A DNA stretch of 64,000 bases, from the NCBI GenBank assembly GCA_025024175.1, contig QCXZ01000064.1, forward strand, positions 6,014,001 through 6,078,000. Direction: 5' to 3'. Both the position numbers and the translations under genes were made by a program. The notes under the pieces were generated by a model. That model searched no databases and was not told where the DNA came from. It saw only the letters and a list, made by a program, of their open reading frames with translations. This DNA is from Rhyzopertha dominica. Taxonomy: Eukaryota > Arthropoda > Insecta > Coleoptera > Bostrichidae. Below are positions 51,141 to 63,486 of the stretch, piece after piece (within the stretch, counting starts at the first letter, position 1; each line of letters starts with the position of its first letter).

Positions 51141-52659
51141 GGTCATGTCATAATTCCTGCCCATATCAAGCTGGCGCTGAACTGGCGATGGTGCAAAAAC
51201 AAGTGCTGTCAAATTATAAAAGTCTTCCATTGGGACATCACATATACAGGGTCCGCCACTTAAAACTCCCCAGGCTCGTATTTTTGCTATTTTTTTAGGT
51301 ACAACCTTAAGTTATATATGAAATTGTAGGTCTTTTTGAACTTTTTAAAAATAGAATATTGGGTGTCCAAAAATTTTTTTGTTAATTATCGTATTTTGCA
51401 AATAAAGTTAATTTTTGTAAATATTCAATTTGTGTCTTTACCATGTATGCGTAATTTTTACTCCTTTTTAGTGAAAAACAAGAAAAACTATTCGCCGCCA
51501 TTTTTGTTAATAGGGTTGTTCAGAATTTTTGAAGTGTTACGTTAGTAACTTATTACGGTACAAATTATGCCTACATACCCATCGCTGCACATAAAACCCC
51601 AAAATTTGGAGTAACTTTTAAATAAATAAAGTACAAAGTTCGTTCTACAGAGAGAGAGGCTAGGAAACGAAACCCTGCGATGAGGCTAGTGCGTGATGTA
51701 GAAAACCAAACTAGCCTCATCGCAGGGTGCCTCACAACAGCTATGTTTGAGGCAGCAGCATCTTAACTTCTCGAAACGAGAGTTATTGTTAGATTTCTAT
51801 TTGATAAAAGGCAAGTAAAATAGGTGTGTAGGAAAATATCTCGATAAAGATTAGAGCAAAATTTGGTAGGTAGAAGTCTAGGTAGAAAAGTAGGTAAGCA
51901 TATTTTATTTTATGCCAGCTTCGGTAGAAGCAAATTCGGCATCCTCTTCAGAATAAAACCGGACACTTCACTCCACATAAAAGATCTTAAGCATTTAAAA
52001 ACACAAGCAAAATACACAAACTTTGCGAAGAAAATTAAGATTGCTATTCGAAGAATATGTATTTTTTTAAATTTTATTGAGTGGGTAGTAATAGTTGCGT
52101 TGCTCTGTTCTAATTCTATACCAGCTAAGCTATACCAGGTACCTCACGAAGCTTGCTCCAGTCTAATATCTCGGGCATTTAAAAATAAAAAATAAATAAG
52201 GATTTGCAGTGTCAGAGATGGTCTTGCCTTTTAAGATTTGAAGTTCTTTTGAATTATAATACAAAGCGACAAACGTAACGTAGTATTTTTAAATAGCTCT
52301 ATAACAGTTACACAAACACTTAAGTACATTTATTTGGCATTTATTATTGCAGACTGTATTTTATTTTTGTTTTCATCTTTAGCTTTAAGTAGATACGTAG
52401 ACTAAGCTCGACTAAGACTTAAACTAAGTTTCGTGAGACACCCGGTATATTTGACAATTTCGAATTCTAAGAGTGTTATTCTATTTGGAGACTATTTTGT
52501 GTAGGAAACAAGAGATATTTGGATGGACATATCGGAGGGTATTTCGTGCGAAATACCACAAGTACTTTATTGGTGTTATTAAAGTATATAATAAAGCGAC
52601 TCTCATTTCTCTACCCGTACCCATACACGGTAGTAAGTATATATAAGTAGGGTTCACTT
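51141..52659. other. Repeat-rich stretch without gene
   Basis: Contains a TATACAGGGTCC terminus at 51243-51254, a 19-bp perfect hairpin at 51672-51728, and an open frame 51863-52195 (lysine-rich with a hydrophobic segment) that I do not recognise. Confidence 0.35.
51672..51728. repeat. Perfect 19-bp hairpin
   Basis: ACCCTGCGATGAGGCTAGT (51672-51690) and its exact inverse (51710-51728) are separated by 19 nt. Origin unclear: tiny MITE remnant or structured RNA. Confidence 0.6.
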
Positions 52660-52790
52660 CGGTAAACCGTTGTAATCTTCTATAATCCTTTGTAATCCTC
52701 GATAATTTTTAGTAATCCTTCGCAATTCGCCCTAATCGCTGGTAGTCCCTTGTAATCATTTCATATCACTGTAATGACTGATTACCGGCA
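52660..52790 (+). repeat. Degenerate tandem repeat, TAATC core
   Basis: About ten units of 12-16 nt, each with GTAATC or a close variant (TTGTAATCCT, TAGTAATCCTTCG, TTGTAATCATT). Confidence 0.6.
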
Positions 52791-52956
52791 GTCATTCGTA
52801 CACGAAATTGTGGAGTGGGGTAGACCACTCGGGCATAACAATCATCATTAGTTTATAGAAAATCCATGCCAAAGAAGATCTTTACTAGAATGCGTGAATG
52901 TTCCTACCATTGCAATTTTTAAAACGAAATTGATTTGAAGAAGTATACAAGAGAAA

Positions 52957-53220
52957 ACGTTTGATTCCAGCAAAATAGTGCAGCGATACGTCGCTTCCTT
53001 GATGACGTTTTTGCAGATATATGGATAGGTCGCAAGGCAATTCCACCCAGACCACCAGATATGACTCCTTTAGATTTGCTTCTCTGGGGTCATTTTATTT
53101 GTGAACTTTTTAAATTGATTGATTTGACAAGAATGATGGGCAAATCATCCATTGCGTGTCGAACCTCGATTTGAGAGCCTGCCATAACAGAACGCGCAAA
53201 ACAAGAGCTTTAAAGAACCA
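52957..53220 (+). mobile_element. DD41D-type mariner C-terminal remnant
   Basis: The + strand reads FLDDVFADIWIGRKAIPPRP then PDMTPLDLLLWGHF, the region just before and around the third catalytic Asp. It is equivalent to WIGRRG...SPDL...DFFLWG in the elements at 57-63 kb. Confidence 0.65.
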
Positions 53221-53771
53221 CACGCTATAGGCTGTGTTTTCTAAACGGACCACCACAAACAGTAATTTGTCTAATTGCACATCAGCAGCCTCTTTGATTC
53301 AATTAATGTGCAGTTGCATGGACTTTTTTCTCGTGGCGAAATTACACAGCCTCTCGACCGGTTCATGGCAGTCTATTAATAGAACGGCGGAAAAGGCATG
53401 GTTATACCGATAATTTTCGCGGAAACTGCAGGAGAAATTGTTAATTACCAGGAATCTGAAATAAACGCCGTTTGCTTTCGCTAAATGCAACGGAAGACAG
53501 CGGGATTTTCAAACAATCGAGTCGTGTTACATAAAAATATTGGGAATACCACTTTTTGAGTGTGTGTGGGGAAAGTGGGCCGACTTGGGGCATCAGATTG
53601 CATTCCGAGGCCAAGTGGCGCCTCCCCAGATATTTGATGACCGTTACAAGAGCAGGAACAAAAAAAGTTCGCGGATACTTCGCCCATTTTTACGGAGAAA
53701 GTGACTACCCGGAGGAAAAAATAAACCGTACGTCATAATAATTGTGCGAGTCTTCTCTGACGTTTGTTTAA
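53221..53771. other. No gene seen
   Basis: More G+C-rich than average between 53560 and 53740. Short overlapping frames on both strands, none recognisable. Confidence 0.3.
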
Positions 53772-56653
53772 CCCAAGTAACAATTTAAATACCTTTTAGA
53801 CTTGGGAGTTGCTTTAAAAAGGCTTTATAAAGCATGCTCATAGACATGGGCTGCCCCCCCCCTGGACCTGGGCTGCCAAGTCTAAGCCCTTCAAATTTTC
53901 CATACATTTAGTTGGTTGATTATAAGTGTACACCTAAAAATTGTCTTATTTACAAAATTGTAAATTCAGTAAAATTTATGGGCAAGTGTATTTCACAGTT
54001 TTCATCCAGAACTCATATTTGACCCTTGCAAATGACTTTCTCTAATAAGTCGTTGTCAAATGGTTTCCAAGCTTAATCGATGCCATGTGCGTTTTGAAGC
54101 TGTAACGGCAACATTCTTGTTGTCACGGCGAATCGTTGTCTTAGGGCGGATATAGCCTTTAAAAGACTATCTTGGTCAGGACGAGTCATAACACGATTTC
54201 TGCTTAGTTCAGCTCTTCTACCTTTTCCTATAACGATTGTTCCACTGACTACTGTTATATGGAATTACATCAGAATATGTCATATATTTGTACCAAATTT
54301 CTAAATTCTCATTACAGTTTAACAATTAATACAAAAAAACTAAAAATCCATCCGAACTCACGTTTATGACAGTCAATTTATTTAATACAAGTTTTAGGAA
54401 TCCAGCAAAAGCATTATCAGCACGAATTACAACCCGGTGTGTTGTTAAAATGCAATTAGTTTATTTAAATCAAGCTTAATTTGGTTAAAATATTAAGTAG
54501 TCGGTTAATTTTTGAGAGCAATGCACTGGCGATCTAAGAAGGTTGGCTTGACGCATAATGCTGAGGCATTTATCATTCTGAGTTTTAATAATGTTAGTTA
54601 TCCATCGAGTCTCTTTCCCAGGGGAGTAAATATTACTACAATTGTATCTTTAGCACCTATACATATGAACTCCTAGCTTAAATTTCTAAAGCTTCTAGTG
54701 TGAGAAGTTGAAACTGTACTAAAAGTGTATCGGTTAATGCATTAGTCTTTGATATGTGTTAATTTTGAATCAGAAATCGCGGTCCTATTAGTAGAACTTT
54801 TAAGGTGAAATCTATGTTCCTCACCTGAGCGCATCAATAACTGAATTAGTTATAAAGGGGATTTGTATGATCAGTGTACATAGAAAACGTATAAATAATT
54901 TGGGTCTTTATTTCACAAAAAATGTTTTAAGTCGCCTTGCAGAAAATCCAAGCAGATTATTCATGGAATAAATACTTCATTAATTACTTAAGTACCTATA
55001 TCTTATAAACGCTTATTATTTCTATTTATGTTGAATTATCCTCTGCAGGACGTTCCTGCTTTGCCCCCCCCCCCCCTTAGACCAAAAGCTGGGTACGCCC
55101 ATGCACATAGACTTATCAGATTTAAAAAGGATTTATCCAGTATTAAACGTACTTGTAGTATAAAGAGATTTAAAAAAGGTTCTTATAGCATTTTATAAAA
55201 CTTATATACTTTTCAAACTGTAGTTTTATACCAGTTTTATTGTAACTTTTCGTAGTATTTTATAAGTCTGTTAAGTTTTAAAATGGTCTTTGACCTCGCA
55301 CTGGATTCAATCTAGAAACCATAAATGGTTTTAATAATAGTTTTATAGGTATCTTGTATTTTCTTTTAAAAGCTCTTATGTTGGAAAATTTCAATTTGAT
55401 TAACATACACAATAAAACCAGAATGTTTTAATAAAATACATTACATATCCAATTTGCTTTAAATAACTACTATTCTTGATTTTTATAAAACTATAAAATC
55501 TTGACGATTTGAGGTTATAATAGAAGTTGCTTGTGACAAAAGTGTGTGTTAATTGTTAATTGACAATTAACCGACTGGAAGAAAGTTAAAAAGAGTAGCA
55601 GTTTTAAAAAGAAAGCAAAATTGAACCACGTAAAAATTATTTCTAGTACTGTAGCAATAGTAAGGCATAGCAGCTTTTGATAATACTACTTGGTTTTATC
55701 AACAGCCTGACAAAAGAGTATCAAGATATTTCATTCTGTCAAATTGTATTTTCAAGCTTAATTATTCTTAAAGTACACTACATCGAGATTAATTGGTATT
55801 TTTTAAATACTACGGTGACTTTCATAAATGTATTAGATATTAATACTTCCTTATTAAAGGAAAAAAGGTTTTTTTCTCCCATGTCGCCATTTTTTTGCAG
55901 ATGTCTTGATAATAAGATCAGCCATTTTAAACATCATTTAAGAAACACATAATAAAATATATTTTTTGCAACTTTTTTATGATGATACATTATGTAAACA
56001 TAGAAAAACTATGTTAGCGAAATTTTACAACTCTTTTAAGTAATTTATCAATTATTTTCAAAATTTTATTTTTTTATACATCTCACAGAACGACCAAATA
56101 TTTAAGGGGCGTCAAACATTTGAAGTTATTTTTGTACATGTTAACGGTAAACTGACTTTCGTTTTACAATTTTGGACCTACTAAGCGCATATTTCCACTT
56201 TCTATAAGCACAATAAAAATATAAAGTCCTTCTAATATGATGTTAGCAAGATGTCTTGCCTATAGTGTGTACCTAAGACATTTTATTTTCATTTACAGCA
56301 ACCTTTATTTATTATAGAATTTTACTGGTACTTTTTAAAATTAAAATTTTTTATTGTTGTTCGTGTTCAAGAACAAATTAATTTTATTATGGCATAATGC
56401 AATTCATTGTTTGGGAGTAACTGCTCTTATTAGAGATTTATGGAACTCTTTAAAACTTTCATAAAGATATGTTATAAAAGTTTTTTAATGGCTTTTATTC
56501 TTAGTTTTAAAAACGTCTGGTAGTATGGGCCTTTTTTGGGTTTATTAAACTCTTATGATTGTCGTTACAGCTATTTTGTGTTCTAAATAGTTTTATAAAC
56601 CTGTTCTTATTGAACTCTTGCAAACCATTATAAAACTTAAATTGTTACTTGGG
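53772..56653. mobile_element. Non-autonomous DNA transposon, PIF/Harbinger-like ends
   Basis: Terminal inverted repeats CCCAAGTAACAATTTAA (53772-53788) and its exact inverse ending at 56653 are flanked on both sides by TAA. A 3-bp TWA duplication is characteristic of PIF/Harbinger. The inside has many TTTATAAAAC-like words near both ends and no transposase frame. It is split by another element at 53846-55105. Assignment rests only on ends and duplication. Confidence 0.6.
53846..55105. mobile_element. Element nested in the Harbinger-like transposon
   Basis: Flanked by CATAGAC at 53839-53845 and 55106-55112. It starts ATGGGCTGCC with a C-run and ends with a C-run, GGGTACGCCCATGCA, so the tips are weakly inverted (ATGGGC/GCCCAT). 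A 7-8 bp duplication would fit a hAT-like or related element. No ORF identified. Confidence 0.5.
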
Positions 56654-56656
56654 TAA

Positions 56657-57275
56657 TATTCTACACATCCTCAACTGCAAATCAAAATATAAGAGACGCA
56701 TAACTCGCAGCCATAGAAAAGGAAGTAACACTACTAACAACATCTAATTTGTTGCTGTAATTAACAAATACATTGATTACACGTCGTTTTTTTTATCAAA
56801 TTCTCGGACTTGCATGTTACGTAACTATATGACTGTCGCTAAAAGTGCCTACGCACTGGGAAAATACCAGGCGTTGGTCTGGCTTGCACTTCATTAATAT
56901 GTATCTGGGTTTTCAAGAATATTCTACGTGGATTTTCATATCTTCGAATCTCCGATGCTGTGGAAAATTTCGCTTTCGTCTAGCCTGAAGGGTCTTAAAA
57001 TATCATAGTCTTCCAATTCGTATAAGGTTATATTTGGGGTACCTTTCTGTAAAAATCAATCGCCTCACACTGAGTTTACTAGAGGCCCATAGCCCTACCA
57101 TAGATTTGTATTTATTGCGGTCGTCTGAATGACATTCCAGTCACGTATTGGAAATTATCATTGTGCGTGGACAAGAAAATACGGTGCCATTTATAACAGT
57201 TTTAGATATCAATTTGTTTGCTTTTGCTGATTATAAGGGTTTACCAAGAATTTATAATANGGCGTTAACCTTTGA
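56657..57275. other. Mostly non-coding; one exon-like segment
   Basis: On the minus strand, 57049-56939 begins after TTTTTACAG and reads KGTPNITLYELEDYDILRPF then RLDESEIFHSIGDSKI and stops. This may be a terminal exon of an unknown gene or a domesticated transposon piece. No partner exon found. Confidence 0.3.
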
Positions 57276-60200
57276 GTATACNGGGTCGCTACAAAGTATG
57301 GAACCAGCAGGATATTTCAGGTTCTGCTCGACCGATTTTTCTGTAATTGTGCTTGGGCCTATGGGTAATTAAAATGCATTTTCTGGAACTCCTTGCCAGC
57401 TCTCGTTTCCGAGATATGGGCGCAAGTTTAATTTTTTTAAATGGGAAGGGGGTGAAAAGGCACATCATTTTTCCTGATTTCAAAAATGTATCACACTTGT
57501 ACAATTTATTGCCTCTGGGTTGAAAAAAGTGTAAATACAATAACTGACAAAGAACGAAAAGAATAAAAACAATTTTCTGTTTTGCTAAAATGGACTTAAA
57601 AGTCAGGTATTGCCATTGGCGATAATTTTCGTCTAGTATGATCGATTTATTGCAAATTGGGTACCTAAATAGTAAAAATGATTGCGTGACAAATGCTGTA
57701 TTTTGTCAGATTTACATTACAGAAGATGCTCAGAATGTTCCCCATTTACTTCCTGGCAGTAATGCAGCCTTGAATAAAAGTTTTCTAATGTTCTTTGTAG
57801 CATATTTGGAGGTAAGTTCTGAGTTTCTGCCCTGATTCGTCCTTTTAAATCTTCTGCATTATGTAGCCGATCAGCATAAATACGATTTTTCAGATAGCCC
57901 CACAGGAAAAAATCATGCGGCGACAGATCAAGGGAACGTGTTGGGCATTCTATCGCTCCGCGCCTACCAATCCATCTGTCTGGAAATATCGCATTCAAAT
58001 ATCCACGAACGTTGACTGCAAAATGGGGCGGTGCACCATCTTGTTGAAACCATGTCTGTTCAGAAGGACGCGCAGCATTTTCACGATTTGGGAACAGGCG
58101 AATAAGTTCTGGTATAATGTGTGCGCAATAGCTGTAAATACTTGACCTCATTCAAATTTCCCTCGATGAAAAAAGGCCCAATAATGTGCTCACCGATAAT
58201 ACTACACCAGACATTCACCTTCTGAGGGTGTTATGTGTGGACCTGTTCCATCCAATGTGGATTTGTGTCCGACCAATCTCTGCAATTTTTTTTCATCAGA
58301 AAACATACTCCAATTTAAAATGTTTCTATCTTCATCTATCATGTTCATAGCAGTTTTGCAAAAGTCTATCCTACGATCGAAATCATCTTCGCTCAGTTCT
58401 TGTAATAAGTAAATTTTGTATGGATGCAACTTCTCTTTTTTCAAAATTTTCTAAACAGAGCACGCTGTTGTACGGAACACTTGGGATTCTCTTGCACATC
58501 TAAAATGACATTCAAGCTACTTTCCTCACTCCTTTACACCTCCTGGTTTTTGAAGATTTTTAACACCGCCGGTTTCGTCAAAACATTGCAATGTTTTAAT
58601 AACTGTTGATTTGGCAATTGGTTCACGATCTTCATGAATTGAATTGTAGAGTGCAACTACTTCCGAATAACTTCGCTTTCTATCTCCATAACCAATCATC
58701 ATCAAAATTTGATGCCGAACAAGCTTGTCAAGAGTTTTATATTGTCCTTAATGATATATTCAATGAATGTATTCCAAAAACACGTGNCACTCAAAAGNGC
58801 AAATTTCCTCCTTGGTTTAGCAAAGATATTATACGTGATCTTAGACATAAACGGCTGTTATGGAAACAGTACCAACAGTCTGGTAGTGCTGACACTCATA
58901 ATGCTTTTAAGGCCTTAAGAGCTCAGATAAAGAAAAATATTTCATCTTCACATGAGAATTATATTTTGCTTACGCAAAATCAGATTAAGGCCGATCCTAA
59001 TAATTCTGGTCCTGTATGAGTAACTTTCACAGCATATCTTCAATGTCCGATCAGTTGTTCTATAATGAGTCGCATCTATCATCTCCAGAGCAAATTGTTA
59101 ACTCCTTTGCCTCATACTTTCAATCTAAGTTTGCAACCCCTGACCTTTCAAATACTACAAGTTATAATGTTGCAGATAATGCTCATTTCTCAAACGTTTT
59201 GAGTTTGACATCACTTACCCAAGATGAAGTTCTTTTGGCAATAAAAAAAACTCAAGTGTAAGTTTACCAAAGGCCCAGATGGTATTCCTTCGTTTATCGT
59301 TCGTGATTGTGCGACTGCATTTGTCGTGCCTTTATGCATCTTATTTAATTTGTGCTTGAACACTAATACTTTTCCTAACACATGGAAAGTAACAAGACTT
59401 TGTCCGGTTTTTAAAAAAGGGGATAAGCCATTAGTTGAAAACTATCGCCCAATAATTTAGCGTGTATTTCATATCTGAGCGTCTTGATTGTGGGAAGCAG
59501 GTCGATGCAATCTATACGGATTTTTCGAGTGCTTTTGACCGTCTCAATCACTCTATAGGAACTCATACGTAAATTGTCTACAACTGGATTGTCTCCGTCA
59601 CTTTTGCAGTTTTTCTCGTCCTACTTAGTGGGTATGCGGCAGTACGTCGGGTACCGCAGACATGTGTCTCCTGCTTTCTATGTTACCTCAGGTGTCCCTC
59701 AGGGCTCCGTTTTGGGGCCTTTGCTTTTTCATCATATATATGTCATTGATATTTCGATGGGACTTAAATGTCATAGTTTACTGCATGCCGACGATTTAAA
59801 GCTGCTTGCCTCTCTTCAGTCCCTTGATGATGCACATAATCTTCAAAACGATCTCGAAAGTATTGAAAATTGGTGTCTGGTCAATAAGTTACCCCTGAAT
59901 ATATAAAAATGTTTTGCATGTTCATATTACAGGGTCCAATCCAATTATTTTCGACTACATTATAGACGAGAACAAGCAATCCCGACGCGATACCATAAAA
60001 GACCTTGGAGTTATCTTTGACAGGAACTTGAGTTTTGTCCCCCATGTAACTGACTGTATTGCGCGCTTATATAGAATGTTAGGCTTCATTATTAGACATG
60101 TAAAAAAATTACGGATGTTGCTGCGCTGAAGCTATTGTATTTTGCGTACGTACGCTCAAAATTAGAGTATTGCTCCGTCGTATGGGCTTCAGGATATAGC

Positions 60201-60990
60201 ACCTACATCGATAATTTAGAAAGTGTACAAAGACGTTTTCTTAAATTCTTGTCTTTTACTTCTAATAGTGTCTATCCAGCTGTGGGTTACCATAACGATC
60301 TATTGTTAAAAAATTTGAATAGCACAGTTTATTTGCTCGTAGAAAGCTTCATTCAATTATATTTCTATATAAAATAATATCTGGGCATGTGAATTGTACA
60401 TCCTTACCTGTGCAATTGTACTTCAGAGTTCCGCGACCAGCTAGTCGTAATATCGATTGTTTTTTTTATTTACCTTACGCTCATACAAATTTACTTAAGT
60501 TTTCTCCTGTGTACGTTATGTGCAGTAACTATAATTCTGTCTGTGATTTACTTGACATTTTCTCCTGTAGTGTTCGTGAAATCGAGAATTGTGTATGCCC
60601 TCCTTATGTGTAATATCTTATTATTATTGTTATTTCCCTCACCTGTATTTGGCTTCGGCTGTTTGGTGATGTATCCAAATAAATAAATAAATAAATAAAA
60701 TTTCGATGCGATCATGTTCAGTTAACTGAGGCATTGCGATTGCAAATAACAAAGTGATGAAAATTATCACCAATCACGAGGAAAATGGAGACAACTGGAG
60801 ATTTTGTTCTCTACATCAGGAAGAAATATCATTTTCAATGATGTCTTTTGATCCCCCTTCGTATTTAAAAAAATGCAACTTTTTTATTTACTTGACAACC
60901 CATCGTCTTCCGCGAGTTTCGTGGTATTTTGTGCTCCTGTGCTAATTCGAAGTAAATTTGTTTCTTCATCATGTTTCATGCATGGCAAAA
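57276..60990 (-). mobile_element. DD41D mariner relic split by a LINE
   Basis: The minus transposase begins MPQLTEHDRIEI at 60734, is interrupted by the LINE at 58711-60696, and resumes with LMMIGYGDRKRSYSEVVALY at 58702. It continues through ELSEDDFDRRIDFCKTAMNM, FQQDGAPPHFAVNVRGYL (second Asp), RWIGRRGAIECPTRS and DLSPHDFFLWGYL (third Asp), ending near 57717. There are 41 residues between the second and third Asp. Frame breaks are present. Imperfect long inverted flanks (about 57400-57480 and 60840-60910) fit long TIRs. Confidence 0.8.
58711..60696 (+). mobile_element. 5'-truncated jockey-like LINE
   Basis: Begins abruptly in the region before the RT (DAEQACQEFYIVLNDIFNEC) and continues with FPPWFSKDIIRDLRHKRLLW, KGPDGIPSFIVRDCA, YTDFSSAFDRLNHS, TSGVPQGSVLGPLLF, LLHADDLKLLASLQS (catalytic ADD), DLGVIFDRNLSFVPHV and YVRSKLEYCSVVWASGY. 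It ends with several AAAT units. AAAATTT flanks both sides (58704-58710 and 60697-60703). Several frameshifts make it inactive. Confidence 0.9.
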
Positions 60991-61212
60991 TGTAGAGGAA
61001 CAAGCTGGTTCCTCCCAGGTACCAGAAGAGGTAAGTGTATGAGGGTTTTATTTCGGGATGTTTCAGTTTTTCATTCCTTTATAAGCTAATCTCTAACTAA
61101 AAGCAAAATTTAAAGTTTGTGTGTCTGCTAGAAGTACATTAGAATTTTGATGATCGGTGGGTACGTAATGACAAAATTCAAGAACTTTGACTTGCAATAG
61201 TTCTACACTATA

Positions 61213-63486
61213 CAGCATGATTTTTTGAAAACTTCACACCTTAAATAACTTTAAATAGAGGAAAAATTTAAAATTTTGCAAAAACAGGTAAACTTTTGAG
61301 ATAAGTTTTTAACGGATAGCGCTTACCCTCTTAGCGGGGTAGATACCCCTTTAAAAATTTTAAATGAAACTACCCATCTTACGAAACATCATTTAAAAGC
61401 TTATTACACAAGGAGTCTGGCCATGTAATTAGTTTTACCACGTTTAACTTATTGACGGGGTAATAGATTAATAGTGCCTACGAAACAGGTTGCTTATTAA
61501 ATTGAACATTTTGGACTCTTTTCAACAAAATGTATTTTATTTTAGAGCTGAAATAAAATTTGTCCTTACGAGAACCCAAAATTTAAACAAACAACTTGTA
61601 AAAAATATGACACTTAAAAAAACTCCCAGAATACTGAAAATTTTCTTTTAACATTATTATTAACATTAAAGTATTTATCATGTAATTTTTTAGAAAGTCC
61701 TTGTCCACGAAAAAGAAAAATTATTTATTTGTAACTCCAAAAACAGTGTGAACAAAACCATAGAAATTCAAACCTTACAATACATTCTCAAAATGTGCAC
61801 CACCTCTTTCCATACAATAATACAGACGGTTCTCGAACTCCTGTTGCACTTTTCGGAAAGTTTCAGGTGGAATCCTCCTGCACTCGTTAATAATTCTTTC
61901 TCGCAGATCGTCCAGGCTAGTAGGTTGTGTTTTGTAAACCACAGATTTTAAATGACCCCACAGAAAGAAATCTAAAGCAATCAAATCGGGTGATCGTGGC
62001 GGGCATTCAATTGTTCCACGCCTGCCAATCCAGTGAAGAGTAAATCTATGATTTAACCAATTTCGCACATTAATGGCGTAATGCGGTGGGGCTCCATCAT
62101 GTTGGTAAAACAATTCGTATTCATCCAACATTGGATTTCCTTCAGGGTCACGTTGGTTTTCTAATTGCTCTGTGATTAAAGGATCAATAACGTTATCAAG
62201 TAACTCTAAATACATTCCCCCATTTAGCGTCCCATCAATGAAAATTGGACCTACAATTGCGTTGCCAAGTATTCCAGCCCAGACGTTCAGCTTCTGAGGA
62301 ACTTGTGTATGACCTTCTCGAAAAATATAAGGATCTTCGTCACTCCAGTACCTGACGTTATGTTTATTTACAGAGCCGTTCAAAAAAATGTGCATTCATC
62401 ACTGAAGCAGATATTTTTTATTAGATTTGGATTTACTATAATCTTTTCTGTCATAATTTCGCAAAATTGCAGTCTTTTATCGAAGTCATCTTCGCCGAGT
62501 TCCTGGAGAGTTTTCATCTTATAGGGATGGAATTTGTGCAGTTTTGTAACTTTTCTTACAGATGAATAAGAAAGTCCAGTGGCTGTAGAAATATTACGCA
62601 AAGAGCTAGTTGGATCCATTGCAAAATGACCAAGTACTTCAAATTGGGCCATTTCATCAACGACTCTATTCCCTGCCCTTTTTTTGTTTACTACAGATCC
62701 AGTGTCTTGAAATTTCTGCACGAGATCGAGAATGTACCTAGCGTCAACATTTTTATCGGGGTGCCGTTCGTTAAACACCCTTGCTGACGCACGAGCACAG
62801 CTATGCTCAGCACCGTAAATAAAAATTATTTCTACCCTTTCGGCAGTTGAATAAACCATTATCACTTGAACTCTCACTTTAAAATTTCACGCGATTTATA
62901 AAAAGGAATGTGAACAACAAGATGGTCGCGCCAAAGAAGTAGCCAAAAAGTTGAAACAAAAAATTGGAAACACAAAGTAGATAATTATTTAGCCAATTCA
63001 GTATAAACTGTCGATTTGCAATATCAAGTAATGTCGAAAGAAAATTTTAAGTATTTTTGACATTTTGCTTAGGTGTAACAATTATTTTTTAAAAAGTTTT
63101 TTTAGGCTTAAGTAAGGACAATTTTTATTATAACTGCAAGACAATAAATTTTGTTAAAAAAGTCCAAAATATTCCATTTTATAAGCCACTTGCTACAATG
63201 CACTTTTTGACCCACTACCCCGTCAATGGGTAAAAAATAGTAAAACTAATTACATGGCAAGACTCCTTGTGTAATAAGCTTTTAAATGATGTATCGCAAG
63301 ATGTGTAGTTTCATTTAAAATTTTTGAAGGGGTATCTACCCCGCTAAGAGGGTAAGCGCTATCCATTAAAAAGTTATCTCAAAAGTTGTCCCCCTGCAAA
63401 CAAAAGTTTATCTGTTTTTGCAGAATTTTAAATTTTTCCTCTATTTAAAGTTATTTAAGGTGTGAAGTTTTCAAAAAATCACCCTG
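61213..63486 (-). mobile_element. Near-complete DD41D mariner with long TIRs
   Basis: 2274 bp between TA dinucleotides. TIRs of about 330 bp (61213-61535 and about 63150-63486) share TTTTTTGAAAACTTCACACC, TAGCGCTTACCCTCTTAGCG-type and TTGACGGGGTA. The minus transposase starts at MVYSTAERVEIIF (about 62859), with helix-turn-helix SLRNISTATGLSYSSVRKVT, NICFSDECTFF (first Asp), FYQHDGAPPHYAINVRNWL (second Asp) and SPDLIALDFFLWGHL (third Asp), ending HFENVL at 61775. Forty-one residues separate the second and third Asp. The frame changes once, at a run of seven T near 62388, just after the first catalytic motif. Confidence 0.92.

Noticed and set aside
51863..52195. 110-codon + frame with a hydrophobic segment
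   Set aside because: Lysine-rich AT-driven frame in a repeat-rich desert; no supporting splice signal or homologue that I recognise.
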